Part shown: positions 17,921 to 26,643 of the stretch, one piece after another
Position numbering within the stretch: the first letter of the stretch is position 1
Layout of the letters: the number at the start of each line of letters is the position of its first letter
Origin: an uncultured Robiginitomaculum sp.
GTDB lineage: Bacteria > Pseudomonadota > Alphaproteobacteria > Caulobacterales > Maricaulaceae
Assembly (NCBI GenBank): GCA_938010385.1
Contig: CALLVD010000041.1
Span: forward strand, 1 to 49,878
DNA length: 49,878 nt
Direction: 5' to 3'
Position numbers and translations under genes: made by a program
The notes under the pieces: generated by a model
Seen by the model: the letters and a program-made list of their open reading frames with translations, nothing else
What the model was told of the DNA's origin: nothing
Databases searched by the model: none

Positions 17921-18832
17921 ATGGCGCGAGGCCACTACAGCCGAAGACAGGAAAAACGCCGCAGCGCCATTGTGCGCCGCGCGTCCGTTATGGCGTTTCT
18001 GTTAGCCTTGATTGTATTTTTCTTGGGCCTGAACGGCAGAGAGCCGCTGGGCACAGTGCGCGGGCCGGCGGAAAGCGGGGCAGGGCGCATCGTGTCTTTT
18101 GTATCTATGCCGGTGCGCGGCGCCGAGAACCTGAGCGCCTCTATTGGCCGGCATTTCGGTACGGTTTCGGAAAATGAAATGCTTAAATCGGAGCTGACCC
18201 GGCTCAAACAGGTCGAGGCCGAAATGCTGTCCTTGCGCGAGCAGGTCAGCTATCTGGAAACAGTTTTAAATGCCGACATTGAAACGCTTAATACTGACAA
18301 GCGCATTGCCGCGCGCGCCGTCAGCGAGACCAAGGGTCCGTTTGTGCAATCGGCGCTGATTAACGCCGGCGCGGCCAAGGGCGTATCAGACGGTGACGCC
18401 GTGATGACCGTCAACGGGCTTTACGGCCGGGTTGTTCGCACAGGCCAAACCGCGTCACGGGTCTTGCTGCTGACGGATTTAAACAGCCGCGTTGCGGTCA
18501 TGTCACAGCGCAGCCGCGGACGGGCCATTTTGTCCGGGGACAATACGGACGCGCCGACTCTGGAGTTTCGACGGGACGGGGATTGGCAAATCGGAGACCG
18601 CGTTGTGACCTCCGGTGATGACGGGACCTTGCCGCGCGGCCTTCCGATCGGGGACGTTTATGCCGCCGGTGATAAGCTTCGCGCCCGGCTGCTGACTCAA
18701 AACGCGCCGGTGGATTGGATATGGGTTTCTCCCTTTACGCCGATTGCGACGCCCGAGGCTGACCCTGTTATTCCGCAGACCGCCGCCGTCGAAGGCGGCG
18801 AGGCTGCGCCGGCCGACGAGGCGCAGCCATGA
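17921..18832 (+). CDS. mreC: rod-shape-determining protein MreC
   Basis: MreC is the periplasmic scaffold that couples MreB to the PBP2-RodA synthase and activates it. The 303-residue protein has a basic cytoplasmic N-terminus, one transmembrane helix (about 23-38), a coiled coil (about 85-120, ENEMLKSELTRLKQVEAE) and the MreC beta-domain. The beta-domain includes GVSDGDAVMTVNGLYGRV, LLLTDLNSRVAV and GDRVVTSGDDG. The tail is acidic and alanine-rich. It lies 34 bases after mreB and its stop overlaps the mreD start by four bases. Confidence 0.95.
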   Translation: MARGHYSRRQEKRRSAIVRRASVMAFLLALIVFFLGLNGREPLGTVRGPAESGAGRIVSFVSMPVRGAENLSASIGRHFGTVSENEMLKSELTRLKQVEAEMLSLREQVSYLETVLNADIETLNTDKRIAARAVSETKGPFVQSALINAGAAKGVSDGDAVMTVNGLYGRVVRTGQTASRVLLLTDLNSRVAVMSQRSRGRAILSGDNTDAPTLEFRRDGDWQIGDRVVTSGDDGTLPRGLPIGDVYAAGDKLRARLLTQNAPVDWIWVSPFTPIATPEADPVIPQTAAVEGGEAAPADEAQP

Positions 18833-19365
18833 TGGACCGAGGCGCAGATAACACGCTGCAAAGCTTATCCGTCGTTTTGCAAACTTTAGCCTTTGGCTGC
18901 GTCTTAATCTGCCTGTCTCTTTTGCATGTGTCCGTCGGCAGCCTAAATGTCTCAATGATGTTTTTGCCCGTCGCCATCCTGTTTTTCTGGCCGCGCCAAT
19001 CGCGCTATTCACCGGCGGTTTGGTCGGCAGCGGCCATCGGATTGCTGCAGGACTTGGTGTCCGGCGGGCCTTTGGGCATATGGATGCTGGTTTATACTTT
19101 GCTGTTTATTCTTATTGACCCGACTGTTCGGCGCGTGCGCGGCGGGCTTTTCAGTCAATGGTCGATTTTCGCCTTTTTGATATTTTCGACTGCGGTGCTC
19201 TATGGCTTGCTCGGCCGGGTCAGCGCGGGCGCGCCGCCGGATTACAGAGCGCTCGCCTTCAATGCCTTGCTTGTTGTGCTGTGTTTTCCGCTCATGTTTG
19301 CTTTGCGTTTGTTTCTGTATCGCGCAAGCGGGCGTGACCCTTATATGAAGCGAGGCCGGTTGTGA
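18829..19365 (+). CDS. mreD: rod-shape-determining protein MreD
   Basis: MreD is the small integral membrane partner of MreC. The 178-residue protein has five to six hydrophobic segments starting at about residue 20 and contains the family pattern GLLQDLVSGGPLGIWML. It overlaps both neighbours by four bases (ATGA with mreC, GTGA with mrdA), suggesting coupled translation and fixed stoichiometry. MreD sequences diverge quickly, so position weighs as much as sequence here. Confidence 0.92.
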   Translation: MMDRGADNTLQSLSVVLQTLAFGCVLICLSLLHVSVGSLNVSMMFLPVAILFFWPRQSRYSPAVWSAAAIGLLQDLVSGGPLGIWMLVYTLLFILIDPTVRRVRGGLFSQWSIFAFLIFSTAVLYGLLGRVSAGAPPDYRALAFNALLVVLCFPLMFALRLFLYRASGRDPYMKRGRL

Positions 19366-21215
19366 GCGCCGATAATGACAATGTTCAGACCTTTGCCCGC
19401 CGGACAATTTTGCTCGGCATAGGGGGCGGGGCTGTGTTTTGCGGGCTCGCGGCGCGCATGTATCATTTGCAAGTCAGGCAAGCTGAAGATTACCGAACCC
19501 TGTCGGAAAATAACCGGTTTAATTTTCGCACGGTGGTTCCGCCGCGCGGCCGTATCTTGGACCGTAACGGCGTTCAGTTGGCCGGTAATCGCCAAGATTT
19601 TCGTGTGGTCTTAATTCCGGAACGCATTGACGATTTGGACGCAACCCTGTTGCGCATTTCAAAACATGTACCGATTTCCCCGGAGACAGATGCCCGCATT
19701 CGTAAAGATATTTCCCGCAACCGGAAATTCACGCCGGTTTTGATTGCCGATCATCTGAGTTGGGAAGCGTTCTCGGCGATTAATCTGGACTTGCCCGATT
19801 TGCCGGGGGTCTTGCCTCTGTCAGGGGAAACACGCGATTACCCTAAGGACGGAACTTTTTCTCACATTGTCGGCTATGTCGGCACGCCGAGCCGCAGAGA
19901 TATTGAAAAAGATAAAGATTCACTTTTGCGTCAACCGACCTTTCAGATCGGAAAAACCGGAGTAGAGCAATCGGCCGATGCGCGGCTGCGCGGCTCGGCC
20001 GGGCGGCTGAAAGTTGAAGTTAACGCGCTTGGCCGCGTTGTGCGCGAATGGCCCGAAGCCGAGGACCGCGCGCGCAGCGGCGAGAATGTCTACCTGACGC
20101 TTGATTCTGATTTGCAGGCCTATGCGGCAGAGCAGTTTGAGGATGATTCCGGCGGCGCGGCCCTGATGGATGTGCAAACCGGAGAGCTTCGCGCGCTATT
20201 ATCCATGCCGCTTTATGACGCCAATAAGTTTGTGTCGGGAATATCTCAAGCGGATTTGGATAAGCTTTATAAGGACCCCAAAAAGCCGGAATATAACAAG
20301 GTCCTCGGCGGGACTTATCCGCCGGCCTCGACGTTTAAAATGGTTGTCGCGATGGCCGGTCTGGAAGCCGGCGTCATTAACCCGGCCGAACAAATTCGCT
20401 GCACCGGACATACAGAGCTTGGCAATCGGCGGTTTCATTGCTGGAAGCGGCGCGGACACGGGCCGATTGACTTGCATAATTCGATAAAGCAGTCCTGCGA
20501 TATCTATTTTTATGAAGTCGCGCAGCGTATCGGGATGGAGAAAATCAACGATATGGGCGCGCGTATGGGGCTGGGCCAAGTCCATCCTTTGGGCATTGCC
20601 GGGCAATCGCGCGGCATCTTGCCGGATAATGCGTGGAAGCAAAGACGCCTGGGCGAAAGTTGGCGCACCGGCGATACGTTCAACGCCTCTATCGGGCAGG
20701 GCTTTGTTTTGGCGACGCCGCTGCAGCTTTGCGTTATGGCGGCGCGGATTGCGAACGGGCAAAAAGCCGTGCAGCCGCATTTGGTCATCGGTGACGCCGT
20801 TCCGGATTTTGAAATGATGGATATTAATGTCGGGCATTTGGACCTTATCCGCGACGCCATGTATGCCGTGTGCGAAGTGCCGGGCGGGACGGCTTACAGG
20901 CCCGGCGGCATGGGCATTCCCAAAGCGCAAATGGCAGGTAAGACCGGCACCGGTCAGGTGCGCGGCATTTCCGCAGCGGAGCGCGCGTCCGGCGTTATTA
21001 AGAACCGCGATCTGCCGTGGAAATATCGCGACCACAGCCTGTTTGTCGGTTACGCTCCTTACCAAGCGCCGCGTTTTGCTGCGTCCTGTATTGTTGAACA
21101 TGGCGAGTCAGGTGCGGGCCGGGCGGCGACCATTGTGCGGGCTATGCTCGGCCGGGCGCTGCAATCTGACGGTTTTGACGAAGCCGCGGCCAAAAACCTG
21201 CTGGCGGATTTATGA
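19362..21215 (+). CDS. mrdA: penicillin-binding protein 2 (elongation transpeptidase)
   Basis: PBP2 cross-links new peptidoglycan during cell elongation in complex with RodA. The 617-residue protein has an N-terminal membrane anchor (about residues 12-30), a non-catalytic pedestal domain and a transpeptidase domain. The three penicillin-binding motifs are present: S323-TFK (nucleophile Ser323, Lys326), S378-CD and K527-TG. SCD in place of SxN is the PBP2 form. The start is GTG at 19362, overlapping the mreD stop. The end overlaps rodA by four bases. Confidence 0.97.
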   Translation: MSADNDNVQTFARRTILLGIGGGAVFCGLAARMYHLQVRQAEDYRTLSENNRFNFRTVVPPRGRILDRNGVQLAGNRQDFRVVLIPERIDDLDATLLRISKHVPISPETDARIRKDISRNRKFTPVLIADHLSWEAFSAINLDLPDLPGVLPLSGETRDYPKDGTFSHIVGYVGTPSRRDIEKDKDSLLRQPTFQIGKTGVEQSADARLRGSAGRLKVEVNALGRVVREWPEAEDRARSGENVYLTLDSDLQAYAAEQFEDDSGGAALMDVQTGELRALLSMPLYDANKFVSGISQADLDKLYKDPKKPEYNKVLGGTYPPASTFKMVVAMAGLEAGVINPAEQIRCTGHTELGNRRFHCWKRRGHGPIDLHNSIKQSCDIYFYEVAQRIGMEKINDMGARMGLGQVHPLGIAGQSRGILPDNAWKQRRLGESWRTGDTFNASIGQGFVLATPLQLCVMAARIANGQKAVQPHLVIGDAVPDFEMMDINVGHLDLIRDAMYAVCEVPGGTAYRPGGMGIPKAQMAGKTGTGQVRGISAAERASGVIKNRDLPWKYRDHSLFVGYAPYQAPRFAASCIVEHGESGAGRAATIVRAMLGRALQSDGFDEAAAKNLLADL

Positions 21216-22327
21216 TTAAGGATAAGCTGTATCAGCTTGACTGGTTTGTGCCGGCCTTGGTTACGGTTATCGGCGTGGTCGGCGTGACGATGATTTTCTC
21301 TTCGACCGGCGGTGTGTGGACGGCCGGCGCGCAGCAGCATCTTATTCGCCTGATGCTCGGCTTTTTCCTGATGGTCGGTATAGCGCTGATTGATATTCGC
21401 GTCTGGATGGGGGCGGCTTATCCGGCCTATCTGGGCGCGCTTGCGCTTTTAATCGGCGTTGAGTTTTTCGGAGTCAGTGTTAACGGCTCGCAGCGCTGGC
21501 TGGATCTGGGCGTTACCCGCATACAGCCGTCAGAAATTATGAAACTGGCCGTGGTTATGGCGCTGGCGAGATTTTATCACGACCTGCCTGACAGGGGAGT
21601 CAGCGGGCCGTTCGGCATCGCCGGCGCCCTGCTTATTATCGCAATGCCTGTTGTGCTTGTGATGCGGCAGCCGGATTTAGGGACATCGATTTTGATTATT
21701 GCGCCCGGGCTTATCCTGTTGTTTTTGTCCGGCGTGCGCTGGCGCATTATCGGAACGGGCGCAGTCGCCGCAGCCATTGCGCTGCCGCTGTTTTTCACCT
21801 TCGGCTTAAAGCCTTATCAACGCGAGCGCGTGCTTACCTTTCTTGACCCTGAGCGGGATCCGACCGGGGCCAGCTACCATATTATTCAATCCAAAATCGC
21901 GCTGGGCAGCGGCGGGGTGAACGGCAAAGGCTTTATGAAAGGCACGCAGGCGCAGCTTGATTATGTGCCGGAAAACAGCACGGATTTCATCTTCACCGTT
22001 ATTGGCGAAGAGTTCGGCATGACCGGCGGTTTGGCTTTGGTTGTGCTTTACGCGATCCTGCTGTCGCTTTGCCTGTACCGGGCTGTGCAGTGCAAAGCCG
22101 TTTTCTCGCGCCTGTTAATTATGGGCATCAGCGCAACATTTGCGCTCTATATTTTCATCAATTTAGCGATGGTGATGGGCATGGCGCCTGTCGTCGGCGT
22201 GCCGTTGCCGCTCGTCTCGTATGGCGGCACAGTTATGCTCGCCGTCATGGCCGGGTTTGGCCTTGTCCTCTCGGCGCATTTGCACCGCGATCAGGAATTG
22301 CCGCGCGGCACGGGCAGCTTGCTTTAG
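21212..22327 (+). CDS. rodA: peptidoglycan glycosyltransferase RodA
   Basis: RodA (MrdB) is the SEDS-family polymerase of the elongasome, extending glycan chains from lipid II together with PBP2. The 371-residue protein has about ten membrane helices. Conserved features include QPSEIMKLA, ERVLTFLDPERDPTGASYH, the essential aspartate D258 in ENSTDFIFTVIGEEFG, and the closing LPLVSYGGT. It ends the operon and shares four bases (TTAG) with the opposing response-regulator gene, leaving no room for an intrinsic terminator. Confidence 0.97.
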   Translation: MIKDKLYQLDWFVPALVTVIGVVGVTMIFSSTGGVWTAGAQQHLIRLMLGFFLMVGIALIDIRVWMGAAYPAYLGALALLIGVEFFGVSVNGSQRWLDLGVTRIQPSEIMKLAVVMALARFYHDLPDRGVSGPFGIAGALLIIAMPVVLVMRQPDLGTSILIIAPGLILLFLSGVRWRIIGTGAVAAAIALPLFFTFGLKPYQRERVLTFLDPERDPTGASYHIIQSKIALGSGGVNGKGFMKGTQAQLDYVPENSTDFIFTVIGEEFGMTGGLALVVLYAILLSLCLYRAVQCKAVFSRLLIMGISATFALYIFINLAMVMGMAPVVGVPLPLVSYGGTVMLAVMAGFGLVLSAHLHRDQELPRGTGSLL

Positions 22328-23244
22328 GGCGATTGTGCCATGCGTTGACTAAGCGCTTTACGCGATTTTGCTAAAACATCGTCCAAAGCGCTGAGCAGTT
22401 GCGGGGCCGTTTCGGTCTTGGCATTTTGCAGCTGAGCCGCCAGTCGCGCAATGCCGGGCAGGCCGATATTAATAGAGGCGCCTTTCAGGGCATGGGCGGA
22501 TTTTTGCAGGCGGTCGCGGTCAAACACCTCATGAGCGTCCTGAATATCTGCGTGAAGCGCATAGGCGCTGCGCCAATAGGATTTAATAACAGTCGCGAGC
22601 CCGTCTTTCCCGGCGGCCTCCAGCAACGGGACAATCGTTTCTTCATCAATCATCGCGTCTTTGTCGGCCGCCGCGGGCGCAATAGTTTGAATGCCGGCCG
22701 GCACTTGCCGTCCGAGCAAGGTTTCAAGCCGGGCAATTTTAAACGGTTTGGTCAAAACATGGTTGATGCCCGAATGCCGATAGACATAGCGCTGAGTAGC
22801 GGAACCGTAAGCTGTCAGAGCAACGATCAGCGTGTTTTGATTGGGCCCCGCGCAGCTGCGAATATGCTCTGTCACTTCAAGACCGCTCAGCTCCGGCATT
22901 TCAATATCCATGAGGATAAGGTCAAAGGATTTCTCTGCGCTGACCCTCGCGGCCTGCGCGCCGTCATTCGCTGTTGTGACATCATAGCCCGCCCGCAAAA
23001 GCAGCGTTTTGGCAATGAGTTGATTGGCAAAATTATCCTCCGCGACCAGAACGCGCAGCGCGCGGGTCCGGGGGAGCGTTGGGACTGTTGACTGACCGGG
23101 CAAAGCCGGGGGCGGGACGCCCCATTGATTTGCCCGGTCAGACAATGCAGGACTGTCCGGCCGGGGCCGGGAAGATTCTGCTATGCGTGAATCATGAGCC
23201 GCCGCACTGCGGGATAGAAAATTGCGTGCTGTTGCGTCACTCAT
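22324..23244 (-). CDS. receiver-Hpt phosphorelay protein without kinase domain
   Basis: This 306-residue protein has a disordered Ser/Pro-rich N-terminus (1-60), a receiver domain (63-180) and a C-terminal histidine phosphotransfer domain. The receiver is complete: acid pocket D69/D70, phospho-acceptor D113 (LILMDIEMPEL), T144 and K166. The Hpt helix carries H251 in SAHALKGASINIG. There is no HisKA or HATPase domain, so it probably relays phosphate from a separate hybrid kinase. No partner kinase is in the window. The target pathway cannot be read from the sequence. Confidence 0.9.
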   Translation of the reverse strand: MSDATARNFLSRSAAAHDSRIAESSRPRPDSPALSDRANQWGVPPPALPGQSTVPTLPRTRALRVLVAEDNFANQLIAKTLLLRAGYDVTTANDGAQAARVSAEKSFDLILMDIEMPELSGLEVTEHIRSCAGPNQNTLIVALTAYGSATQRYVYRHSGINHVLTKPFKIARLETLLGRQVPAGIQTIAPAAADKDAMIDEETIVPLLEAAGKDGLATVIKSYWRSAYALHADIQDAHEVFDRDRLQKSAHALKGASINIGLPGIARLAAQLQNAKTETAPQLLSALDDVLAKSRKALSQRMAQSP

Positions 23245-23387
23245 TTTTACAACCTAAGAGTGATTCGTTGATTATTTGTAAACATGAGCTGCGCCGGGCG
23301 AAAAGTTTAGGCGCCGGCAAGCTATTGTCTTGACCGCTTTCCAACTCCTTGCAAGGTTATGCCATTAAGAAGATATGAGGGAATTTT

Positions 23388-24818
23388 ATGGCAGCGCTTC
23401 CAAGTTCACCGGGTACGGCTCAATGGTCATCCCGTTTTGCGTTTATTATGGCCGCCGTCGGCTCAAGCGTGGGACTGGGAAACCTTTGGCGCTTTTCCGC
23501 CGAAGCGGGCGAAAACGGCGGCGGGGCGTTTATTTTTGTCTATCTGGCCTGCGTTGTCTTTATCGGCATACCGGTTTTGATGAGCGAATATATTGTCGGC
23601 CGCGCCGGCAATGCCTCCTCAGCCATTATTTCTGTTGAAGATGTCGCCGAGCGCTCCGGCGTTTCAAAGGGGTGGGCAAGTTTTGCCTGGGTCGGAACCA
23701 TCGGTGCGTTTCTGATTGTCAGCTTTTACTGCGTCGTCGCCGCTTGGGTTTTGATGTATATTCCAAAATTCCTCACGGGCGCGTTTTCGGGCATGGACCC
23801 GGCACAGATTGCCTCTGTGTTTGATGCTGAGGCCATCGGTCCGCAAGGCGGGTTCAGCGGTCACGGAACGGTCATGTTTTGGTTTACGGTATTTGTTATT
23901 TTTACAGCGTTTCTTGTCTCTCGCGGCGTCAATAAAGGGATTGAAGCAACAGCTAAAATCCTGATGCCTGTATTCTTTTTGCTTTTAATCGGCCTGTCAC
24001 TTTACAGCCTGATTTCCGGATTTGGCACGCCGATTACAACAGAGTCGGGCGAGGCAACAAACGGCGGCGCCGCCGCGCTGGCGTTTCTGTTTTCTCCGGA
24101 TTGGAGCGCGCTGAATTTTAAAACCTTCAGTGATGCGCTCGGACAAGCCTTTTTCTCAATCGGTATCGGCAGTGCAATCATGATCACTTACGGGTCGTAC
24201 TTGCCGCGCGATGTCAACATTCCGCAGTCTGCAATTCTTGTTGCTCTGACGGATACATTGGTCGCGATTATTGCAGGTCTGGCTGTATTTCCTATCGTCT
24301 TCAGTCACGGTTTAGACGTCAATTCCGGTGCGGGTTTGTTCTTTAAAACTCTGCCCGTGGCGCTGTCCTCTGTACCGGGCGGCAATATTGTCGGCGCAGC
24401 GTTTTTCTTCTTGGCTTTCTTTGCCGCCATCACGTCGTCTATTTCATTGTTCGAGCCGGCAGTGGCTTATGTTGCAGAAAAATTCGAGCTGACGCGGGCA
24501 AAGTCTGCGCTGATTATGGGCGTGATTATGTGGATAATCGGCGCGTCCTGCGTCATGTCCATCAAAATGCTGACCTTCTTGGATGAAGGGCTGACAGGAC
24601 CCGTTATGCTGCCGCTGTCGGGCCTTTTGCTTGTGCTGTTTGTCGGGTGGAGATTAAAGCGCGCAATGTATATTCACGAAACGCTGGGCGTTCCGTCATG
24701 GCTCGTTAACTTGCTGTATTTCCTCATTCGCTTTGTTGCGCCGATTTCTGTCGCTGTCATTCTGGTGATGTCTGTCTTGGGCCTTCCGGAGGTTTACGCC
24801 GGTATCTTCGGCGGATAG
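23388..24818 (+). CDS. SNF-type (LeuT-fold) sodium-dependent transporter
   Basis: This 476-residue neurotransmitter:sodium symporter family protein has about 11 to 12 membrane helices. The first helix holds the family signature SSVGLGNLWRFSAEAGENG, whose unwound GLGN supplies Na+ and substrate contacts in LeuT. Bacterial members import amino acids or similar solutes with Na+; the substrate here cannot be read. A good ribosome site (gaggg, 23377-23381) precedes the ATG. TTGACC at 23330-23335 is a plausible -35, but no matching -10 at normal spacing was found. The gene stands alone, divergent from the phosphorelay gene. Positions 24819-24988 after it hold only a promoter candidate for the next gene. 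Confidence 0.92.
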   Translation: MAALPSSPGTAQWSSRFAFIMAAVGSSVGLGNLWRFSAEAGENGGGAFIFVYLACVVFIGIPVLMSEYIVGRAGNASSAIISVEDVAERSGVSKGWASFAWVGTIGAFLIVSFYCVVAAWVLMYIPKFLTGAFSGMDPAQIASVFDAEAIGPQGGFSGHGTVMFWFTVFVIFTAFLVSRGVNKGIEATAKILMPVFFLLLIGLSLYSLISGFGTPITTESGEATNGGAAALAFLFSPDWSALNFKTFSDALGQAFFSIGIGSAIMITYGSYLPRDVNIPQSAILVALTDTLVAIIAGLAVFPIVFSHGLDVNSGAGLFFKTLPVALSSVPGGNIVGAAFFFLAFFAAITSSISLFEPAVAYVAEKFELTRAKSALIMGVIMWIIGASCVMSIKMLTFLDEGLTGPVMLPLSGLLLVLFVGWRLKRAMYIHETLGVPSWLVNLLYFLIRFVAPISVAVILVMSVLGLPEVYAGIFGG

Positions 24819-24930
24819 CAAGCGTCGAGCCTCAATTACAATTTAGTAATTCTGCGTAAATCTCTTGAATCCGGGCTCCGGCCCTGCGAAATGAAATTTG
24901 TGTGGGGCATTCACCATATATTCAGCCTAA

Positions 24931-24956
24931 TTGGCTAGGAATATGGAAACTATAAT
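24931..24956 (+). promoter_or_regulatory. possible promoter of the small lipoprotein gene
   Basis: A perfect TATAAT lies at 24951-24956, 32 bases before the lipoprotein ATG. The nearest -35-like element, TTGGCT at 24931-24936, gives a short 14-base spacer, so recognition may differ from the standard pattern. Confidence 0.33.
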
Positions 24957-24988
24957 AAGATTGACACAAGTCAGTCAGGTGAGGCCAA

Positions 24989-25597
24989 ATGAAGTCTGTT
25001 TTAATCACAGCTGTTTTAACTGCCGGGCTAGGCTTGGGCGGCTGCGCGACTGTAGAAATTATGCCGGGCGCGAGCGAAACAACTGCGCAGGCCTCAGACA
25101 GCCGGGACCGCTTGGCGCTGCGCCGCAGTGCTAAATTACTCAGCTATGATTTCGCCCAAAACGGATGGACGCAAACAAAGCCCGGCACAGCGCAGAGCGC
25201 GGCAGGCGTACTGTTAAGCGGATTAAAAGCTAAAAAAAAGGCTCCTGATACGCGCGCAGTCTACATTGCCCGCATGTCATCTGCTGCGGCGGTCAGCGCG
25301 GATATTACGGCGGCGCAGCGCCGCGTTCGTGATCTGGCGGATATGGCCGTCGTGACCTTGGCGGCCGACCCCGATGCTAAGGGCATAAAGAAAGACCTGC
25401 GCGCTATGGAGAAAGCTTTGCTGTCAGCGCGTGAGGCTGAAATTACCTTCAGCGCTGCACTGAAAGCCAAAACTGCCGAAGAAACATCCCCGCAGATGGC
25501 GGATTATCTGGCAAGTGTTGATGCGCTTCGGTCCGTAACCGATGCCCTCGGCGACAGAAGCCGTAATGTGGTTGCAGCGGCCGGCGCGCTGAACTAA
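24989..25597 (+). CDS. small hypothetical lipoprotein
   Basis: This 202-residue protein has a lipoprotein signal peptide with the lipobox LGGC (lipidated Cys19). The mature part is helical, alanine-rich and amphipathic, with heptad-like stretches such as AAQRRVRDLADMAVVTLA and KKDLRAMEKALLSAREAE, suggesting a periplasmic helical bundle. I recognise no family. An aggtgagg ribosome site precedes the ATG. The end shares four bases (CTAA) with the opposing epimerase gene. Confidence 0.8.
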   Translation: MKSVLITAVLTAGLGLGGCATVEIMPGASETTAQASDSRDRLALRRSAKLLSYDFAQNGWTQTKPGTAQSAAGVLLSGLKAKKKAPDTRAVYIARMSSAAAVSADITAAQRRVRDLADMAVVTLAADPDAKGIKKDLRAMEKALLSAREAEITFSAALKAKTAEETSPQMADYLASVDALRSVTDALGDRSRNVVAAAGALN

Positions 25598-26589
25598 GCC
25601 GCGCCGCCCCAAAGGCGCGGAGCAGGCGGGCTCACCCGTCCGTTTTCATATCTCAGACCATCATTGCAATCGCTCGCGAGCAAAGCCGGGCCGTCAAGAT
25701 CCACCACATCGGCCATAAATGCCAAATGCAGCATAGGCGCCATGGCCAAAGACGTGCCAACCATGCATCCTGCCATGATGATAAATCCCATATCCTTGGC
25801 CGCGCGCATTAAAGACAGGCCTTCTGTCAGCCCGCCGCACTTATCGAGCTTTATATTGACGGCGCGGTAGCCTAAATCCCACAGTTTTTTCAAATCCGCT
25901 TGCGTATGCAGGCTTTCATCCGCGCAGACGATTGGCAGAGCGCTTGGGTTTATCGGCGCTTTGCCGGTCACGGCGGCCGGCACCGGCTGCTCAATCATCA
26001 CGACCGGAAGGTTTTCAAGCGCGCGCTGAAACGCCGGCAGATCTTTGGGCGCAAGCGCCTCATTGGCATCAATTATAAGCTCTGCGTTCGGGCGAACTTG
26101 CAAGACGGCGCGGGCGGCTTCAATCCCGCTGAGGTCTTTTATCTTCATTTTCAAAAGGGTGTAGTCGCTCGCAGCCTGCGCAGCTTTGGCCATATTGGCG
26201 GGCGTATCAACAGACAGCGTAAAGGCCGTGCGCAGCGGCTTTGGCTGCGGCAATCCAAGCAGCGCGGCAACGGATTTTCCCTTTTGTTTGGCTTTTAAAT
26301 CCCACAGGGCGCAGTCAACGGCGTTACGCGCCGCGCCGGTCGGCATAAGGCTTTGCAGATCACTAATCGAAACGCGGCCCTCAATTTGTGTGCGGACGGC
26401 ATCAATCTGCGCGCTTACAGAGGCCGGCGTTTCGTCATAGCGCGGATAGGGGCGGCATTCGCCGACGCCTGTTAATTCTTCCTCGCTGATCGTGACTTTG
26501 ACGACCTTAATGGCTGTCAATTGACTGCGGGCTATGCGAAAGCTGCCGGCAACGGGCCAAGACTGAACTTCTGTGGTAATTTTTCGCAA
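25594..26589 (-). CDS. dipeptide epimerase (L-Ala-D/L-Glu epimerase type)
   Basis: This 331-residue enolase-superfamily enzyme most resembles L-Ala-D/L-Glu epimerases, which allow reuse of murein peptides. The catalytic set is present: the KxK motif (LLKMKIK, about 147-151), metal ligands D174 (IIDANEAL), E200 (MIEQPV) and D224 (CADES), and the opposing base K247 (NIKLDKCGG). A DLDGPALL motif near the C-terminus fits the dipeptide-binding region. Alphaproteobacterial relatives also include DgcA, an N-acetyl-glutamate racemase, but its partner DgcN is not nearby. The only available start is a TTG at 26589, since a stop codon lies four codons upstream. The gene is divergent from the Mla operon. 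Confidence 0.86.
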   Translation of the reverse strand: MRKITTEVQSWPVAGSFRIARSQLTAIKVVKVTISEEELTGVGECRPYPRYDETPASVSAQIDAVRTQIEGRVSISDLQSLMPTGAARNAVDCALWDLKAKQKGKSVAALLGLPQPKPLRTAFTLSVDTPANMAKAAQAASDYTLLKMKIKDLSGIEAARAVLQVRPNAELIIDANEALAPKDLPAFQRALENLPVVMIEQPVPAAVTGKAPINPSALPIVCADESLHTQADLKKLWDLGYRAVNIKLDKCGGLTEGLSLMRAAKDMGFIIMAGCMVGTSLAMAPMLHLAFMADVVDLDGPALLASDCNDGLRYENGRVSPPAPRLWGGAA

Positions 26590-26643
26590 GTGCAGGCTCT
26601 AAGTTAACTTGACGCAGAGGCTTTGGATTTGCACGTTACCGGC

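Noticed and set aside
20199-21101. 300-codon open frame antisense to mrdA
   Set aside because: The PBP2 reading is unambiguous and the antisense frame lacks any known motif or start signal.
22399-23091. 230-codon open frame antisense to the receiver-Hpt gene
   Set aside because: The receiver and Hpt motifs on the minus strand are complete; the plus frame has no motif.
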